DNA of 64,000 bases. Origin: a virus. A program made the position numbers and the translations under genes. Below the pieces are notes generated by a model, which was given only the letters and a program-made list of their open reading frames with translations, was not told where the DNA came from and did no database searches. Location of the stretch: the IMG/VR virus record IMGVR_UViG_3300049460_000128, positions 186,001-250,000 of that record; one strand, written 5' to 3'. Below are positions 1-7,603 of the stretch, in pieces. Position 1 is the stretch's first letter; each line of letters starts with the position of its first letter.

Positions 1-1058
1 TGATGGCCAATATGGGCATTATGGCGTTGTTTCAAATATTTTGCCATGTTACTGTTTCCAGTTAGTGGACCATGCTTTTCCACCAGAGCCAAATATGCAT
101 CACCGGTACAACCCCATAATTTTTCATTATTTTCCGATTTACGCTCGGCTGCTTCTCGCTTCTTACGATCAGCGGTTTTTTCCGGCATCTTACGATCAGA
201 ATACGTAATGCCATATTTGTTCAATATCTGCCCAACACGGGACCTGGACACTCCGAAAAATTCAGCAATTTGACGATACGTTGATCCGGCTTTATATGCC
301 GAAATCATTTCGGCAGTTCGTGGGTTTTCTGGTACGGATGGGATGATTTTTGGAGCGAGTTTCAAAGCTAATGCTTTGGCTTTGTTGAACACGATTTTTT
401 CTTGACGGACTCGTTCTTTTTTACGTTCGGCCGCTTCTTTTTTACGTTCGGCTCTACGGGCGGCAGCTAGTTGCAGCGCGATTTGCAATGGTGTTGGGTT
501 GGCGGGTTTAGTCGGTTTGACGATAGACTTGATCGGTTTACCAATGCCGTTTTTTCGCAAAATGAGACCAATACTCTGCGGATTCATACCAAACTCAGCC
601 CCTAACTCACCATGAGTTTTTCCCATATTGTAGCCAGCAATGATGCGTTGATCACGTTCAGCATTCTTCAATTTGAGCCCGACTGGCTCTTTGTATTTCT
701 GAACTTTCAGAGGAACTGGTGACTCCTCAGTAACCTTGCTTGGTTCCAGCAAGGGGATAAACGACCTGATCCTGTCCTTTTCCAGTTCAGCATCAACATG
801 TTTTCCATACTGACAAATGGCTTGATGGACCGTTACTTTGATCCCTTCAGTGACGGGGCCTTTATCGACATAGCATCCGCCTTCGTCAGCCTTGATACGA
901 TGCAACCGAAGCAGTTTTAGGAAACCTGCGGAGTCGAAGCCATACTCATCACGTAGTTGGGGAAAGTTTTCACCTGCTAGAAACCGTTCAAGTACCGTAC
1001 GAATCTGATTTTTATCCAACGCGAAAATTGGGATGATTCGTGATTGTTTGTTAGCCAT
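1..1058 (-). CDS. Multi-HTH DNA-binding protein, 3' end cut by window start
   Basis: Open on the minus strand from ATG at 1058 to the window edge, at least 352 aa. Three helix-turn-helix-like segments are visible: residues about 14-55, about 134-172 (ERDQRIIAGYNMGKTHGELG and on) and about 246-284 (ending VSRSRVGQILNKYGI). Each ends in an I/L-L-x-(K/L)-x-x-G/R-I pattern. A long Lys/Arg/Glu helix (about 198-222) and a second basic helix (about 297-312) link them. This suggests a protein that reads an extended or repeated DNA site. Repeated HTH units occur in phage regulators and in the DNA-recognition parts of homing enzymes. No nuclease motif is visible in the part present, but the C-terminus lies outside. 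No strong Shine-Dalgarno is seen at the start. Confidence 0.75.
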   Translation of the reverse strand, partial: MANKQSRIIPIFALDKNQIRTVLERFLAGENFPQLRDEYGFDSAGFLKLLRLHRIKADEGGCYVDKGPVTEGIKVTVHQAICQYGKHVDAELEKDRIRSFIPLLEPSKVTEESPVPLKVQKYKEPVGLKLKNAERDQRIIAGYNMGKTHGELGAEFGMNPQSIGLILRKNGIGKPIKSIVKPTKPANPTPLQIALQLAAARRAERKKEAAERKKERVRQEKIVFNKAKALALKLAPKIIPSVPENPRTAEMISAYKAGSTYRQIAEFFGVSRSRVGQILNKYGITYSDRKMPEKTADRKKREAAERKSENNEKLWGCTGDAYLALVEKHGPLTGNSNMAKYLKQRHNAHIGH

Positions 1059-1150
1059 TCCAGGGATACTTTCGTTAGCTCTCTTGATGTTGGTATTATA
1101 GTGAAATATTCACCACCACGCAAGTGAACCATCTAGATATCTCTGAATGT

Positions 1151-1387
1151 TTATGACAAACTGGCGCGCAGATTTGCTAAGGAGTGTTCAACTGCCTGAA
1201 TTTGATTCAGGACTGTGTTCTTTTGCTCAGTCAACATGCCGGCTGGGCCGCGCTGGGCGATCATTTCCAGTTCATCGGCAATAGAGAAGTACATGCGCTC
1301 GCGGAACGATGCAGCCAAGCGCATCAAGTCCTGATACACTTCATCAGCAAACTCGTTGTCTGCTGGTTGAATGAATTGCTGGGTCAT
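1151..1387 (-). CDS. Small hypothetical protein, 78 aa
   Basis: Predicted almost all helical (residues 13-45 and 53-77). The C-terminal half has heptad-like spacing, so it could be a small coiled-coil protein. Its ATG overlaps the stop of the next upstream gene as ATGA (1384-1387), so the two are probably translated together. Not recognised. Confidence 0.75.
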   Translation of the reverse strand: MTQQFIQPADNEFADEVYQDLMRLAASFRERMYFSIADELEMIAQRGPAGMLTEQKNTVLNQIQAVEHSLANLRASLS

Positions 1388-1719
1388 ACATTCCCTTTAA
1401 AACGCACTTCAACACGCAGATGGCCTTCATTGGTGCCCTTGATGCACAGTTCAGCCGAACGATCGGCAACCGTCACATACGCGACGATCAGCTTGTTGCG
1501 ATTGCATGCATCGGGTGTACCACTGCCGATCAGACCTTTCTTCTTGGCTGACCGCACGAAGCTGGTTGGGCTGATCAAACGCTTGGGGTGCATGACCATA
1601 CATTCGACCACTACACCAAGACCATTGCCCACGTCATATTGACGAGAACTCAGCACCATCGAACCGGTTACCAGCTCGTGAATGTGACTATGTGCAGCTA
1701 GGATGTAATCGACTGTCAT
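1384..1719 (-). CDS. Hypothetical protein, 111 aa
   Basis: The start is set at ATG 1719 (MTVDYILAAHSHIHELVTGS) because GAGAG stands 7 bases before it; the longer open frame to 1776 would run through the promoter. The protein is mixed alpha/beta with an HxHIHE segment near the N-terminus and a basic middle. Not recognised. First gene of a two-gene unit with the 78-aa gene, driven by the promoter at 1748-1776. Confidence 0.75.
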   Translation of the reverse strand: MTVDYILAAHSHIHELVTGSMVLSSRQYDVGNGLGVVVECMVMHPKRLISPTSFVRSAKKKGLIGSGTPDACNRNKLIVAYVTVADRSAELCIKGTNEGHLRVEVRFKGNV

Positions 1720-1747
1720 TTTGTTTCTCTCGTTATATCGTAGCAAC

Positions 1748-1776
1748 ATGATACAACCAAATGAACTAAAGGTCAA
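1748..1776 (-). promoter_or_regulatory. Sigma70-like promoter
   Basis: On the minus strand TTGACC (1771-1776), 17-base spacer, TATCAT (1748-1753). It points at the 111-aa gene starting at 1719. Confidence 0.65.
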
Positions 1777-1793
1777 GTATAATGCACAGTCGT

Positions 1794-1819
1794 AAAAATG
1801 CCCGGACTAGCCGGGCATT
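1794..1819 (-). terminator. Intrinsic terminator
   Basis: 9-bp stem AATGCCCGG/CCGGGCATT with a 5-base loop followed by a U run on the minus strand, just after the stop of the VWA gene (1823). Confidence 0.85.
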
Positions 1820-1822
1820 CAT

Positions 1823-3061
1823 TTAACTACCAGTACCTTCAGCGTTCTTGTCGTAGTACGCTGTGATGCCGAACGGAGCAACGATTTGGTCATTGCCGTG
1901 GATGACGAACAACGTGTCGCAGTAGTTGTCATCGCCCCAGCTACCACCTGGATAACCGTCGGTGAACATAACTAAGCGTTGAGGCTCGATGCCCTCGCGT
2001 TTCATCATTTCCCAGTTGACTTCAAAGTCAGTACCGCCACCACCCTTCGGATCATATTCCATGATCTCGTGGAGGTTTTCGGCCGTGAACACTTTGACGC
2101 CATACACCGCAGTGTCGAACGTCCACAGCGTCAGTTTGAAGTCACGGAAGATTTCCATGATGCCCTTAACTTCGCTCAGGAAGTCTTTCAGCATCTCGTC
2201 CGTCATCGAACCCGACGTGTCGATGGTCACAGCAATGTCGATGGAATCCATGACATTTTGGCCCGGGAAGATTGCGCTGTTGCCGCTACCCAGACTTGAC
2301 AAGCTGCGACGGCTGATTTTCTGGAACGTGAAGTCATCCTTGACGGTCGACTTGATGTGCGATTCCAGCAGAGTGCGCCAGTCCATTTTCGGCTGGGTGA
2401 ACGCTTCGATGAGGCGTTTAACGCCTGCCGGGACATTGCCAGCACCGACCGATTGAGCTGCTTGCATTGTTGCAGCGCGCACTTCGTTGCGGATTTGGTT
2501 GATGTCGTCTTCGGTCAGTTTTGGTGGGCCGTCTCTGCCCATAACGCGCACTTCAACACCGCCATCGCCATCTCCGTCATCGTCACCGGGCTGAGCCATT
2601 TCCAGGTGCTCGTCCAGGGTGATCTTGATCGTGGTCGAGTTTTTACCCAGAGTATCATACACCTCTTCCGAGGTCATGTGGTCTGTGTAGCGCTCGTCGA
2701 ACAGACCGCCCGGTGGCATGTCGCCCAGCTTTTCTTTCACCAACGTGTAGTTGACGATGTAGTCGTTGGCCATGTTCCACAGCTTCGGCTCGCGAGTACC
2801 ACGACGTCCCATGTGATCGTACACGCAATGCAGCACTTCGTGACCGAACAGGAACAGCAGCTGATTAGGCGTCAGACCTTTGATGAAATCTCGGTTGTAG
2901 TAGAAATGACGGCCGTCGGTCGCTGCGGTTTTGCACCAGCTAGACGCATCAATGATGATCAGACGCGCTGCGAGGGCACCGAAAAACGGCTTCTCCAGCA
3001 ACATCTTCACACGCGCTGAAACGATCGCGTAGACGATTGGGTCATTGAGATTGAGACTCAT
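1823..3061 (-). CDS. VWA-domain protein with metallopeptidase-like N-terminus
   Basis: 412 aa. The N-terminal half carries HEVLHCVYDH (about residue 74), the zinc-peptidase-like signature of the DUF2201 type. The C-terminal half is a von Willebrand A domain with an intact MIDAS motif, DTSGSMTDEM, and a later GGGGTDF, which normally bind a divalent metal and a partner. A short acidic linker (DDDGDGDGG) separates the halves. It lies directly downstream of a MoxR AAA+ gene; MoxR/VWA pairs act together as a chaperone or metal-insertion machine in bacteria. A phage use could be remodelling a host or virion complex, which is inference. Whether the HExxH is catalytic cannot be told from sequence. 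Confidence 0.85.
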   Translation of the reverse strand: MSLNLNDPIVYAIVSARVKMLLEKPFFGALAARLIIIDASSWCKTAATDGRHFYYNRDFIKGLTPNQLLFLFGHEVLHCVYDHMGRRGTREPKLWNMANDYIVNYTLVKEKLGDMPPGGLFDERYTDHMTSEEVYDTLGKNSTTIKITLDEHLEMAQPGDDDGDGDGGVEVRVMGRDGPPKLTEDDINQIRNEVRAATMQAAQSVGAGNVPAGVKRLIEAFTQPKMDWRTLLESHIKSTVKDDFTFQKISRRSLSSLGSGNSAIFPGQNVMDSIDIAVTIDTSGSMTDEMLKDFLSEVKGIMEIFRDFKLTLWTFDTAVYGVKVFTAENLHEIMEYDPKGGGGTDFEVNWEMMKREGIEPQRLVMFTDGYPGGSWGDDNYCDTLFVIHGNDQIVAPFGITAYYDKNAEGTGS

Positions 3062-3152
3062 ACAATGAATATCCTTATGAAATTCTTATTCTGCTAGTAT
3101 AGCGACATCGTGCCACATGCGCAATATCCCTACACTAGCAGGTCATCAACAA

Positions 3153-3166
3153 CGGCCCGAAGGCCG
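3153..3166 (-). terminator. Possible weak terminator after the MoxR gene
   Basis: 5-bp CGGCC/GGCCG stem with a UUCG loop on the minus strand just after the stop at 3173. The following bases are TTGTTG, not a clean U run, so it may be only a pausing hairpin. Confidence 0.4.
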
Positions 3167-3172
3167 CGCCAC

Positions 3173-4534
3173 TTAGTTGTTGATGATGATCTTCTTGTAC
3201 TGCTCAACGAACACGCCGAAGTTAGGCATCACTTTCGGGTTCAGCGGCAGTTTGAAGGTCGACAGCGCGGTCTTGCTGCCCATCACGATTACTTCAGGCA
3301 TGAAGTTCTTCATCATGAAGCCGATGAAGTTGTCGGCGCGTTGCAGCCACAGCGCTTTGTCTTCCTTCTTGTTGCCGTTGCGCTCGACGTTCACCAGCGA
3401 TTCACGCAGGGCGTAGCAGAGCGAGGTCGACAGTGCGTAGTGCAGCGACACGTCGCGAGTGGCCAGTTGCGGCGCTTTGCCGTTCAGGATGTCGTCGGTG
3501 CTTGGCAGCTGACTTGCTTCTTTGCGGAAAGCGTGGAATTTCATTGCCACACCTTCACCGACGGCGCCGGCGATCATGGCCAGCATGATCTGGTCATTGA
3601 TGCCGTCCGGGGCCACGTCAGCAGTGATCTTGCTGGTGAATTCCCACGAACGCGGCGTTGCGAAGCCACGCGATGCCGAAGCTGCGTCGAAGTTGTGCAG
3701 GTCGTCCTTGAACGCGCTGAGGTAACCAACTACTGCCGAATCGATGCCGGCCAGCAGTGCCCATTTTTGCCAGTCGTCGAAGTCGCTGCGCATTTCAATG
3801 TGAACGAAGCGGTTGGCGATCGGGGTTGGCATACGGAACGTGATGCCCTTGTCGTTTTCACGGTTACCAGCGGCCATAACCATCACGCCATCTGGGACAA
3901 CGTATTCACCCAGGCGACGATCCAGGATCAGCTGGTAAGCACCAGCTTGCACGGACGGCGCTGCCGAGTTGAACTCGTCCAGCATCAGGATGCCTTTTGC
4001 TTTGCCGTCGATGGTGAAGTGCAGCTTGCCTTCGACTGGCTCGCCGGCGTCGTTCAGCAGTACGGCGGTGAAGTTGTCTTGTGCTTGCGCAACGATTTTT
4101 GCCGTGGCGCCTTTGGTCAGGGACTTGACCGTGATGTCCACTTTTTGCACGTGGTGGATGCCGTTGTCGCCCAGCGGGTTGTTGAAGTAGATCACTTCTT
4201 CAACGTTTTCCAGGTTGCGGGTAGATTTGATGCGGATGTCGCGTGGCAGTGCAGTTGGCGCCGACCATTTCAAGCTAGGCACGCCGTTTTCGTTCGATGG
4301 GATTGGAACACCGCGCAGGTCAGTTGGTTCCATCTGGGACAGACGAATGTCGATGAGCGCTTCGCCGTCTTCAGTTGCTACTTGGTTAGTGATCGCGGAC
4401 TTCGCTACACCAGGTGGGCCCCAGATGAACAGGGATACTTTGCGCGGACGCATGTGACGAATCACGATTTGCGTTTCGCTAGGTTTCAGGGTGAGGGTAT
4501 CGATCTTCGATACGGATTTTGCTTTTGTTGACAT
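3173..4534 (-). CDS. MoxR-type AAA+ ATPase
   Basis: 453 aa. Walker A GPPGVAKS (about residues 39-46), Walker B GILMLDEFN (about 175-183), sensor-1 region VMVMAAGNREND and a PIANRF arginine-finger segment follow in MoxR/CbbQ order. Expected to hydrolyse ATP as a hexamer and work with the VWA protein downstream (112 bases between the two genes). An insertion between Walker A and B is larger than in compact MoxR proteins. The start MSTKAKS fits the open frame, and a promoter lies at 4586-4614. Confidence 0.9.
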   Translation of the reverse strand: MSTKAKSVSKIDTLTLKPSETQIVIRHMRPRKVSLFIWGPPGVAKSAITNQVATEDGEALIDIRLSQMEPTDLRGVPIPSNENGVPSLKWSAPTALPRDIRIKSTRNLENVEEVIYFNNPLGDNGIHHVQKVDITVKSLTKGATAKIVAQAQDNFTAVLLNDAGEPVEGKLHFTIDGKAKGILMLDEFNSAAPSVQAGAYQLILDRRLGEYVVPDGVMVMAAGNRENDKGITFRMPTPIANRFVHIEMRSDFDDWQKWALLAGIDSAVVGYLSAFKDDLHNFDAASASRGFATPRSWEFTSKITADVAPDGINDQIMLAMIAGAVGEGVAMKFHAFRKEASQLPSTDDILNGKAPQLATRDVSLHYALSTSLCYALRESLVNVERNGNKKEDKALWLQRADNFIGFMMKNFMPEVIVMGSKTALSTFKLPLNPKVMPNFGVFVEQYKKIIINN

Positions 4535-4585
4535 TCGTCTGTCCCTAGATAAAAAATGTTACTGCGGTGTGTTACAACAGTATCT

Positions 4586-4614
4586 ATAGTATATCTAGTG
4601 GCAACTAACGTCAA
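4586..4614 (-). promoter_or_regulatory. Sigma70-like promoter for MoxR/VWA
   Basis: Minus-strand TTGACG (4609-4614), 17-base spacer, TACTAT (4586-4591), about 50 bases upstream of the MoxR start. Confidence 0.6.
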
Positions 4615-4674
4615 GCACTTTTCATAATAATCAACTTTTTTCTGATATATTCATTTAGTGTTGCAACGCCACAC

Positions 4675-5103
4675 TCAGTCGTCCTTGATAATTTGCTTGC
4701 TATCGCTAACAAGACGAAAACGGGCTTCTATCAGATTGTCCAGCGAACCATCTGTCATTTTTAGCATTGCACCAAGTTCTGTGTCAAACAACGTCAAATC
4801 TTTATCGGATAACCAATATGGCATTTTTGAAACACGGTCCAAATATAGCAAATGAGGCAACTTTATAGCATATCCGGCCGGCATCTGGACGTGATAACTT
4901 TTAAAGAACGATTTGAGCAGATTCAGCCCAACCTCGCTTAAACGCAGGCCTCTAGCGGCATTTTCATTACCCCGGTACGAGTGGAAAATTAAGTAACATA
5001 CCTCCTGGGTCGTCAAGCCATCTACAAACGAACGCAGTGGATGCTCTTGTTCAGTTGCATGACGAATTAATTCATCTGCGATCATAGATTGTATTGTTGC
5101 CAT
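4675..5103 (-). CDS. Hypothetical protein, 142 aa
   Basis: Mostly helical soluble protein without recognised motif. Preceded by a T4-late-like promoter octamer (5161-5168) sitting in an unusual inverted-repeat region, so it may be a late or specially controlled gene. Confidence 0.8.
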   Translation of the reverse strand: MATIQSMIADELIRHATEQEHPLRSFVDGLTTQEVCYLIFHSYRGNENAARGLRLSEVGLNLLKSFFKSYHVQMPAGYAIKLPHLLYLDRVSKMPYWLSDKDLTLFDTELGAMLKMTDGSLDNLIEARFRLVSDSKQIIKDD

Positions 5104-5147
5104 ATTATCTCACAAAATGAATATTAAAAGGTGATGACTACCAGTTT

Positions 5148-5232
5148 GAATGAACCATAATATTTATAGGTTCATTCATCTACTGGTTAGATGAAAAGTA
5201 CGTCGTGCATGAACCTTTGGTGTAAGGTTCAT
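5148..5232. repeat. Two inverted repeats of the same AATGAACC arm
   Basis: Arms GAATGAACC (5148-5156) and GGTTCATTC (5169-5177) enclose the octamer TATAAATA. A second pair, ATGAACCTT (5209-5217) and AAGGTTCAT (5224-5232), follows. Four copies of one half-site within 85 bases look like operator DNA or tandem RNA hairpins upstream of the gene starting at 5103. Confidence 0.7.
5161..5168 (-). promoter_or_regulatory. T4-late-like promoter octamer TATAAATA
   Basis: Exact minus-strand match to the T4 late -10 consensus, 58 bases before the 142-aa gene, lying in the loop of an inverted repeat. Confidence 0.6.
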
Positions 5233-5281
5233 TGGTGGGGAAATTAAAACAGGATGAGACAGGATTCATTGCAAATCCCAT

Positions 5282-5306
5282 AAACTTGACTATCAATCAA
5301 GTTTTA
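5282..5306 (-). terminator. Weak hairpin after the 105-aa gene
   Basis: AAACTTGA/TCAAGTTT 8-bp stem with a 7-base loop just past the stop at 5309. No clear U run follows, so termination is uncertain. Confidence 0.4.
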
Positions 5307-5308
5307 GA

Positions 5309-5626
5309 TTATTCTTCGTCGGAATCAGCTTCTTCGTCAAATTCAAACACTTTGACACCGGTTGTCAGTTTGTACACGCCAAACTTGTCGGTCTTAAACA
5401 GCTTATTCAACTTCTCGGCCAGATTGTAAGCATGGCCGCTGTTACTGAAGCTACTCTTCTTGTACTTAGGGCCCGGATAGTTGACTAAACTATTCAACGA
5501 GCGCAAATTGATTGGTTTCTCTTCATAGAAGACAGCATAAATGGCATCCGCTGCCAAAATTTGCTCGCTCTTGTATGTCTTGCTGTCAGTATGAGACAAC
5601 AGAATCTCTGGTTTTGGTCGACTCAT
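5309..5626 (-). CDS. Hypothetical protein with acidic tail, 105 aa
   Basis: Basic, soluble core followed by a strongly acidic C-terminus (FDEEADSDEE). Not recognised. A late-like octamer CATAAATA lies 34 bases upstream of its ATG, suggesting late expression as a single-gene unit between terminators. Confidence 0.8.
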   Translation of the reverse strand: MSRPKPEILLSHTDSKTYKSEQILAADAIYAVFYEEKPINLRSLNSLVNYPGPKYKKSSFSNSGHAYNLAEKLNKLFKTDKFGVYKLTTGVKVFEFDEEADSDEE

Positions 5627-5659
5627 GGTGATACACCCCTGTGATTACTCTGGAACAAG

Positions 5660-5667
5660 TATTTATG
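5660..5667 (-). promoter_or_regulatory. T4-late-like promoter octamer CATAAATA
   Basis: Minus-strand octamer, one mismatch to TATAAATA, 34 bases before the 105-aa gene. Confidence 0.55.
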
Positions 5668-5703
5668 CGAATAAGCGGATTCATTAACAGATGTGTTTCG
5701 CAC

Positions 5704-5726
5704 AAAAAAGGCCCCAAGAAGGGGCC
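5704..5726 (-). terminator. Strong intrinsic terminator
   Basis: GGCCCC/GGGGCC stem with a 5-base loop followed by six U on the minus strand. It ends the glutaredoxin/small-membrane-protein unit. Confidence 0.9.
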
Positions 5727-5758
5727 CTTGCTACAAGGGTATTTATCGAAAAGCGATG

Positions 5759-5893
5759 TCACGTGAACGCAAGTATCAACAGCGTAACCAGGTTGGCCAA
5801 CGTGTACCCAATGATGAACCAGATAATCGCATTGACTACACGTTGACGTTCGTTGCCATCACTTGCGAGCTTTTCCAAGTAGTTGAAGAACAT
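5759..5893 (-). CDS. Small single-pass membrane protein, 44 aa
   Basis: Starts MFFNYLEKLASDGNERQRVV and continues into one hydrophobic span (about residues 22-43: NAIIWFIIGYTLANLVTLLI then LAF). The ATG overlaps the glutaredoxin stop as TAATG, and the terminator at 5704-5726 lies 33 bases beyond its stop. Position, overlap and the clean membrane segment support it as a real gene. Function unknown; a tiny inner-membrane protein. Confidence 0.7.
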   Translation of the reverse strand: MFFNYLEKLASDGNERQRVVNAIIWFIIGYTLANLVTLLILAFT

Positions 5894-6153
5894 TAAAATT
5901 CTTCGTCGAAGTTGCCGGCCGCTTTTCGTGCCAGGATGTCTGACTTCATCAGCTCCTGGAAGCCACCAATGCGCTCACCATCTAGGAAGATTTGTGGCAC
6001 TGAACGAACACCTGGATAGTTGGCATAGAACGCGGTGCGTTCATCGTCATCATCCAGATTCTTTTCCTCGAATGCAATGTCATTGCTTTTCAGGAAATTC
6101 TTGGCCGACGTGCAATACGGGCAAATGGTCTTACTATAGATTATTACTTCCAT
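5893..6153 (-). CDS. Glutaredoxin
   Basis: 86 aa, the usual length. Dithiol active site CPYC at residues 11-14, the cis-proline segment SVPQIF near residue 52 and the GG region (IGGFQEL) that binds glutathione. T4-type phages use such proteins to reduce ribonucleotide reductase; no reductase gene lies in this window, so the partner is not visible. Translationally coupled to a 44-aa membrane protein downstream. Confidence 0.93.
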   Translation of the reverse strand: MEVIIYSKTICPYCTSAKNFLKSNDIAFEEKNLDDDDERTAFYANYPGVRSVPQIFLDGERIGGFQELMKSDILARKAAGNFDEEF

Positions 6154-6185
6154 GATGATCTCCTTGTTTATCTATGGGAGGATAT

Positions 6186-6524
6186 TTAGTTCCTCTTGGG
6201 AAACCGAGCACTCTTGTCTCGTCCCGTAAATTTCGGCTCTGGGGCATCCAACTCCTGAGCCTCTTCCAATGCTTTCATTATGCCATGAACTTGCGTCTCA
6301 GACAGACCACCCTGACGCATGCGTTCAATAGCTCTTGCATTTGACCCCGTTATCTCTGGGTTCTTCAGGAACGATAGGTCCATTTTCGCCAATGCGTCAG
6401 AGGGTGACGGCTGCTGTGGTTTCACATAGCCGGTCTTTCGGCCCAGATAGATGCCCAGCCAAATACAAAACAGCAAGCCAACCAGTATGCCTACGCTCCA
6501 CAGCGCTTCAGTGTATTGTCCCAT
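6186..6524 (-). CDS. Membrane-anchored hypothetical protein, 112 aa
   Basis: One N-terminal transmembrane segment (about residues 9-27, WSVGILVGLLFCIWLGIYLG), then a charged cytoplasmic-type region. AAGGA stands 7 bases before ATG 6524; an adjacent ATG at 6527 is only 4 bases from it, so the second is preferred. Not recognised. Confidence 0.75.
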   Translation of the reverse strand: MGQYTEALWSVGILVGLLFCIWLGIYLGRKTGYVKPQQPSPSDALAKMDLSFLKNPEITGSNARAIERMRQGGLSETQVHGIMKALEEAQELDAPEPKFTGRDKSARFPKRN

Positions 6525-6543
6525 CATTTATCCTTAATGGTGG

Positions 6544-7014
6544 TCATAGCGACCGGTTCTGTGCTGCCAATTCTGTCATCATTTCAAGACGTGACTTGAA
6601 TGGTCCCATACTCTGATATTGCTCAACTGTCTTCAACAACGGGCAAAACCCTGGTACCCAACGCTTACTGAATTTGATACACCAGTAACCAGCAGCATGT
6701 TGCGTCTTGCCCCGCAGATACACTGGGCGATCACCAGCATGCTCGATAGTGATGTTCTGATGCTTCACTGGGAAACCGTTGATGTCTGATTCAACTTGAT
6801 TATCCAGGCCGTCTCCAGCTTCAACGATTTGTTCCTTTATCTTACCGCCTAGGAACTTCTCAATAGCCTTCATATCAGGAAACTTTTGTTCAACTTCTTT
6901 GGTGAGAAACAGATATGAATCTTCACTCTTGTTGATGAAAGCAACCGGAGTGCCGTTGGTATGGGCGATCCAGCTGTTTTCGGTAATCTTACGAAGCGTG
7001 TAATTTGCTGCCAT
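6544..7014 (-). CDS. Hypothetical protein, 156 aa
   Basis: Soluble alpha/beta protein. Its start overlaps the end of the CYTH gene by 26 bases, with GGAATTGAAAG just before ATG. The N-terminal half reads like a short beta-rich unit (YTLRKITENSWIAHTNGTPV). Not recognised. Confidence 0.78.
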   Translation of the reverse strand: MAANYTLRKITENSWIAHTNGTPVAFINKSEDSYLFLTKEVEQKFPDMKAIEKFLGGKIKEQIVEAGDGLDNQVESDINGFPVKHQNITIEHAGDRPVYLRGKTQHAAGYWCIKFSKRWVPGFCPLLKTVEQYQSMGPFKSRLEMMTELAAQNRSL

Positions 7015-7537
7015 CTTTCAATTCCTTGACTGTTGTTTTGACTAACTGTGGTTGTACCAATTGAGTATTGAAAAAACGGCGATCGTGACGAGGCACGAAA
7101 TACACCAGATGATCTTTGACGAATGCTGGAACTTCATCCGGCTCTTCCACACCGTCTGGTAGTTCCACTTCAGCCATCACGATATAGATCTGTTGATTTG
7201 ATTCTTCATACAGGAAGTCGACTTCCCAAGTGAGATCATTGTGTGGTACCGCGATACGCACTTTGTTGATAACGCGATCAACTTTTACCCATAATGCGTT
7301 GAAATCCTCAGTAGTGATTTCAGTTTCAATTTCAATCAACTTTCCGTTGACTGGCTGCTTGAAGGTAAAGTAGTTAGCCACGAGTTCATCATCCTTCATC
7401 GTTTGACGGATGCGCGTCTGATCATTTAGATAACCTTGGCGGATGTGATACGTGGTATGTGGTCCGGTGACTCGAGACATAAATTCACTCTGTGAAATCG
7501 TCTCCAATACGTATTTGCGTTCGTTCTCAATGGCCAT
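6989..7537 (-). CDS. CYTH-domain protein
   Basis: 182 aa. The N-terminus carries ENERKY, the ExExK signature that binds the triphosphate in CYTH enzymes (class IV adenylate cyclase, thiamine triphosphatase, inorganic triphosphatase). Alternating charged beta strands follow (LIEIETEITTEDF, VRIAVPHNDLTWEVDFLYEE, IYIVMAEVELPDG), consistent with the tunnel fold. Substrate cannot be assigned: likely an inorganic or nucleoside triphosphatase. Confidence 0.8.
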   Translation of the reverse strand: MAIENERKYVLETISQSEFMSRVTGPHTTYHIRQGYLNDQTRIRQTMKDDELVANYFTFKQPVNGKLIEIETEITTEDFNALWVKVDRVINKVRIAVPHNDLTWEVDFLYEESNQQIYIVMAEVELPDGVEEPDEVPAFVKDHLVYFVPRHDRRFFNTQLVQPQLVKTTVKELKDGSKLHAS

Positions 7538-7568
7538 AGTTAGTCCTCTATATTGCTGTCAGTATATA

Positions 7569-7597
7569 TAAAAAGACCATAATTCGCATTATGGTCT
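7569..7597 (-). terminator. Intrinsic terminator after RNase H gene
   Basis: 10-bp stem AGACCATAAT/ATTATGGTCT, GCGA loop, then UUUU on the minus strand, next to the stop at 7604. Confidence 0.88.
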
Positions 7598-7603
7598 CTT
7601 CAA

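Noticed and set aside
3110-4531. A 473-residue open frame opposite the MoxR gene
   Set aside because: The minus strand has an intact AAA+ ATPase; the plus frame has no motifs and odd composition rich in His, Val and Phe.
5740-5747. Another GATAAATA octamer on the minus strand
   Set aside because: A transcript from here would meet the strong terminator at 5704-5726 within about 20 bases, so it is probably chance, or at most a source of a very short RNA.
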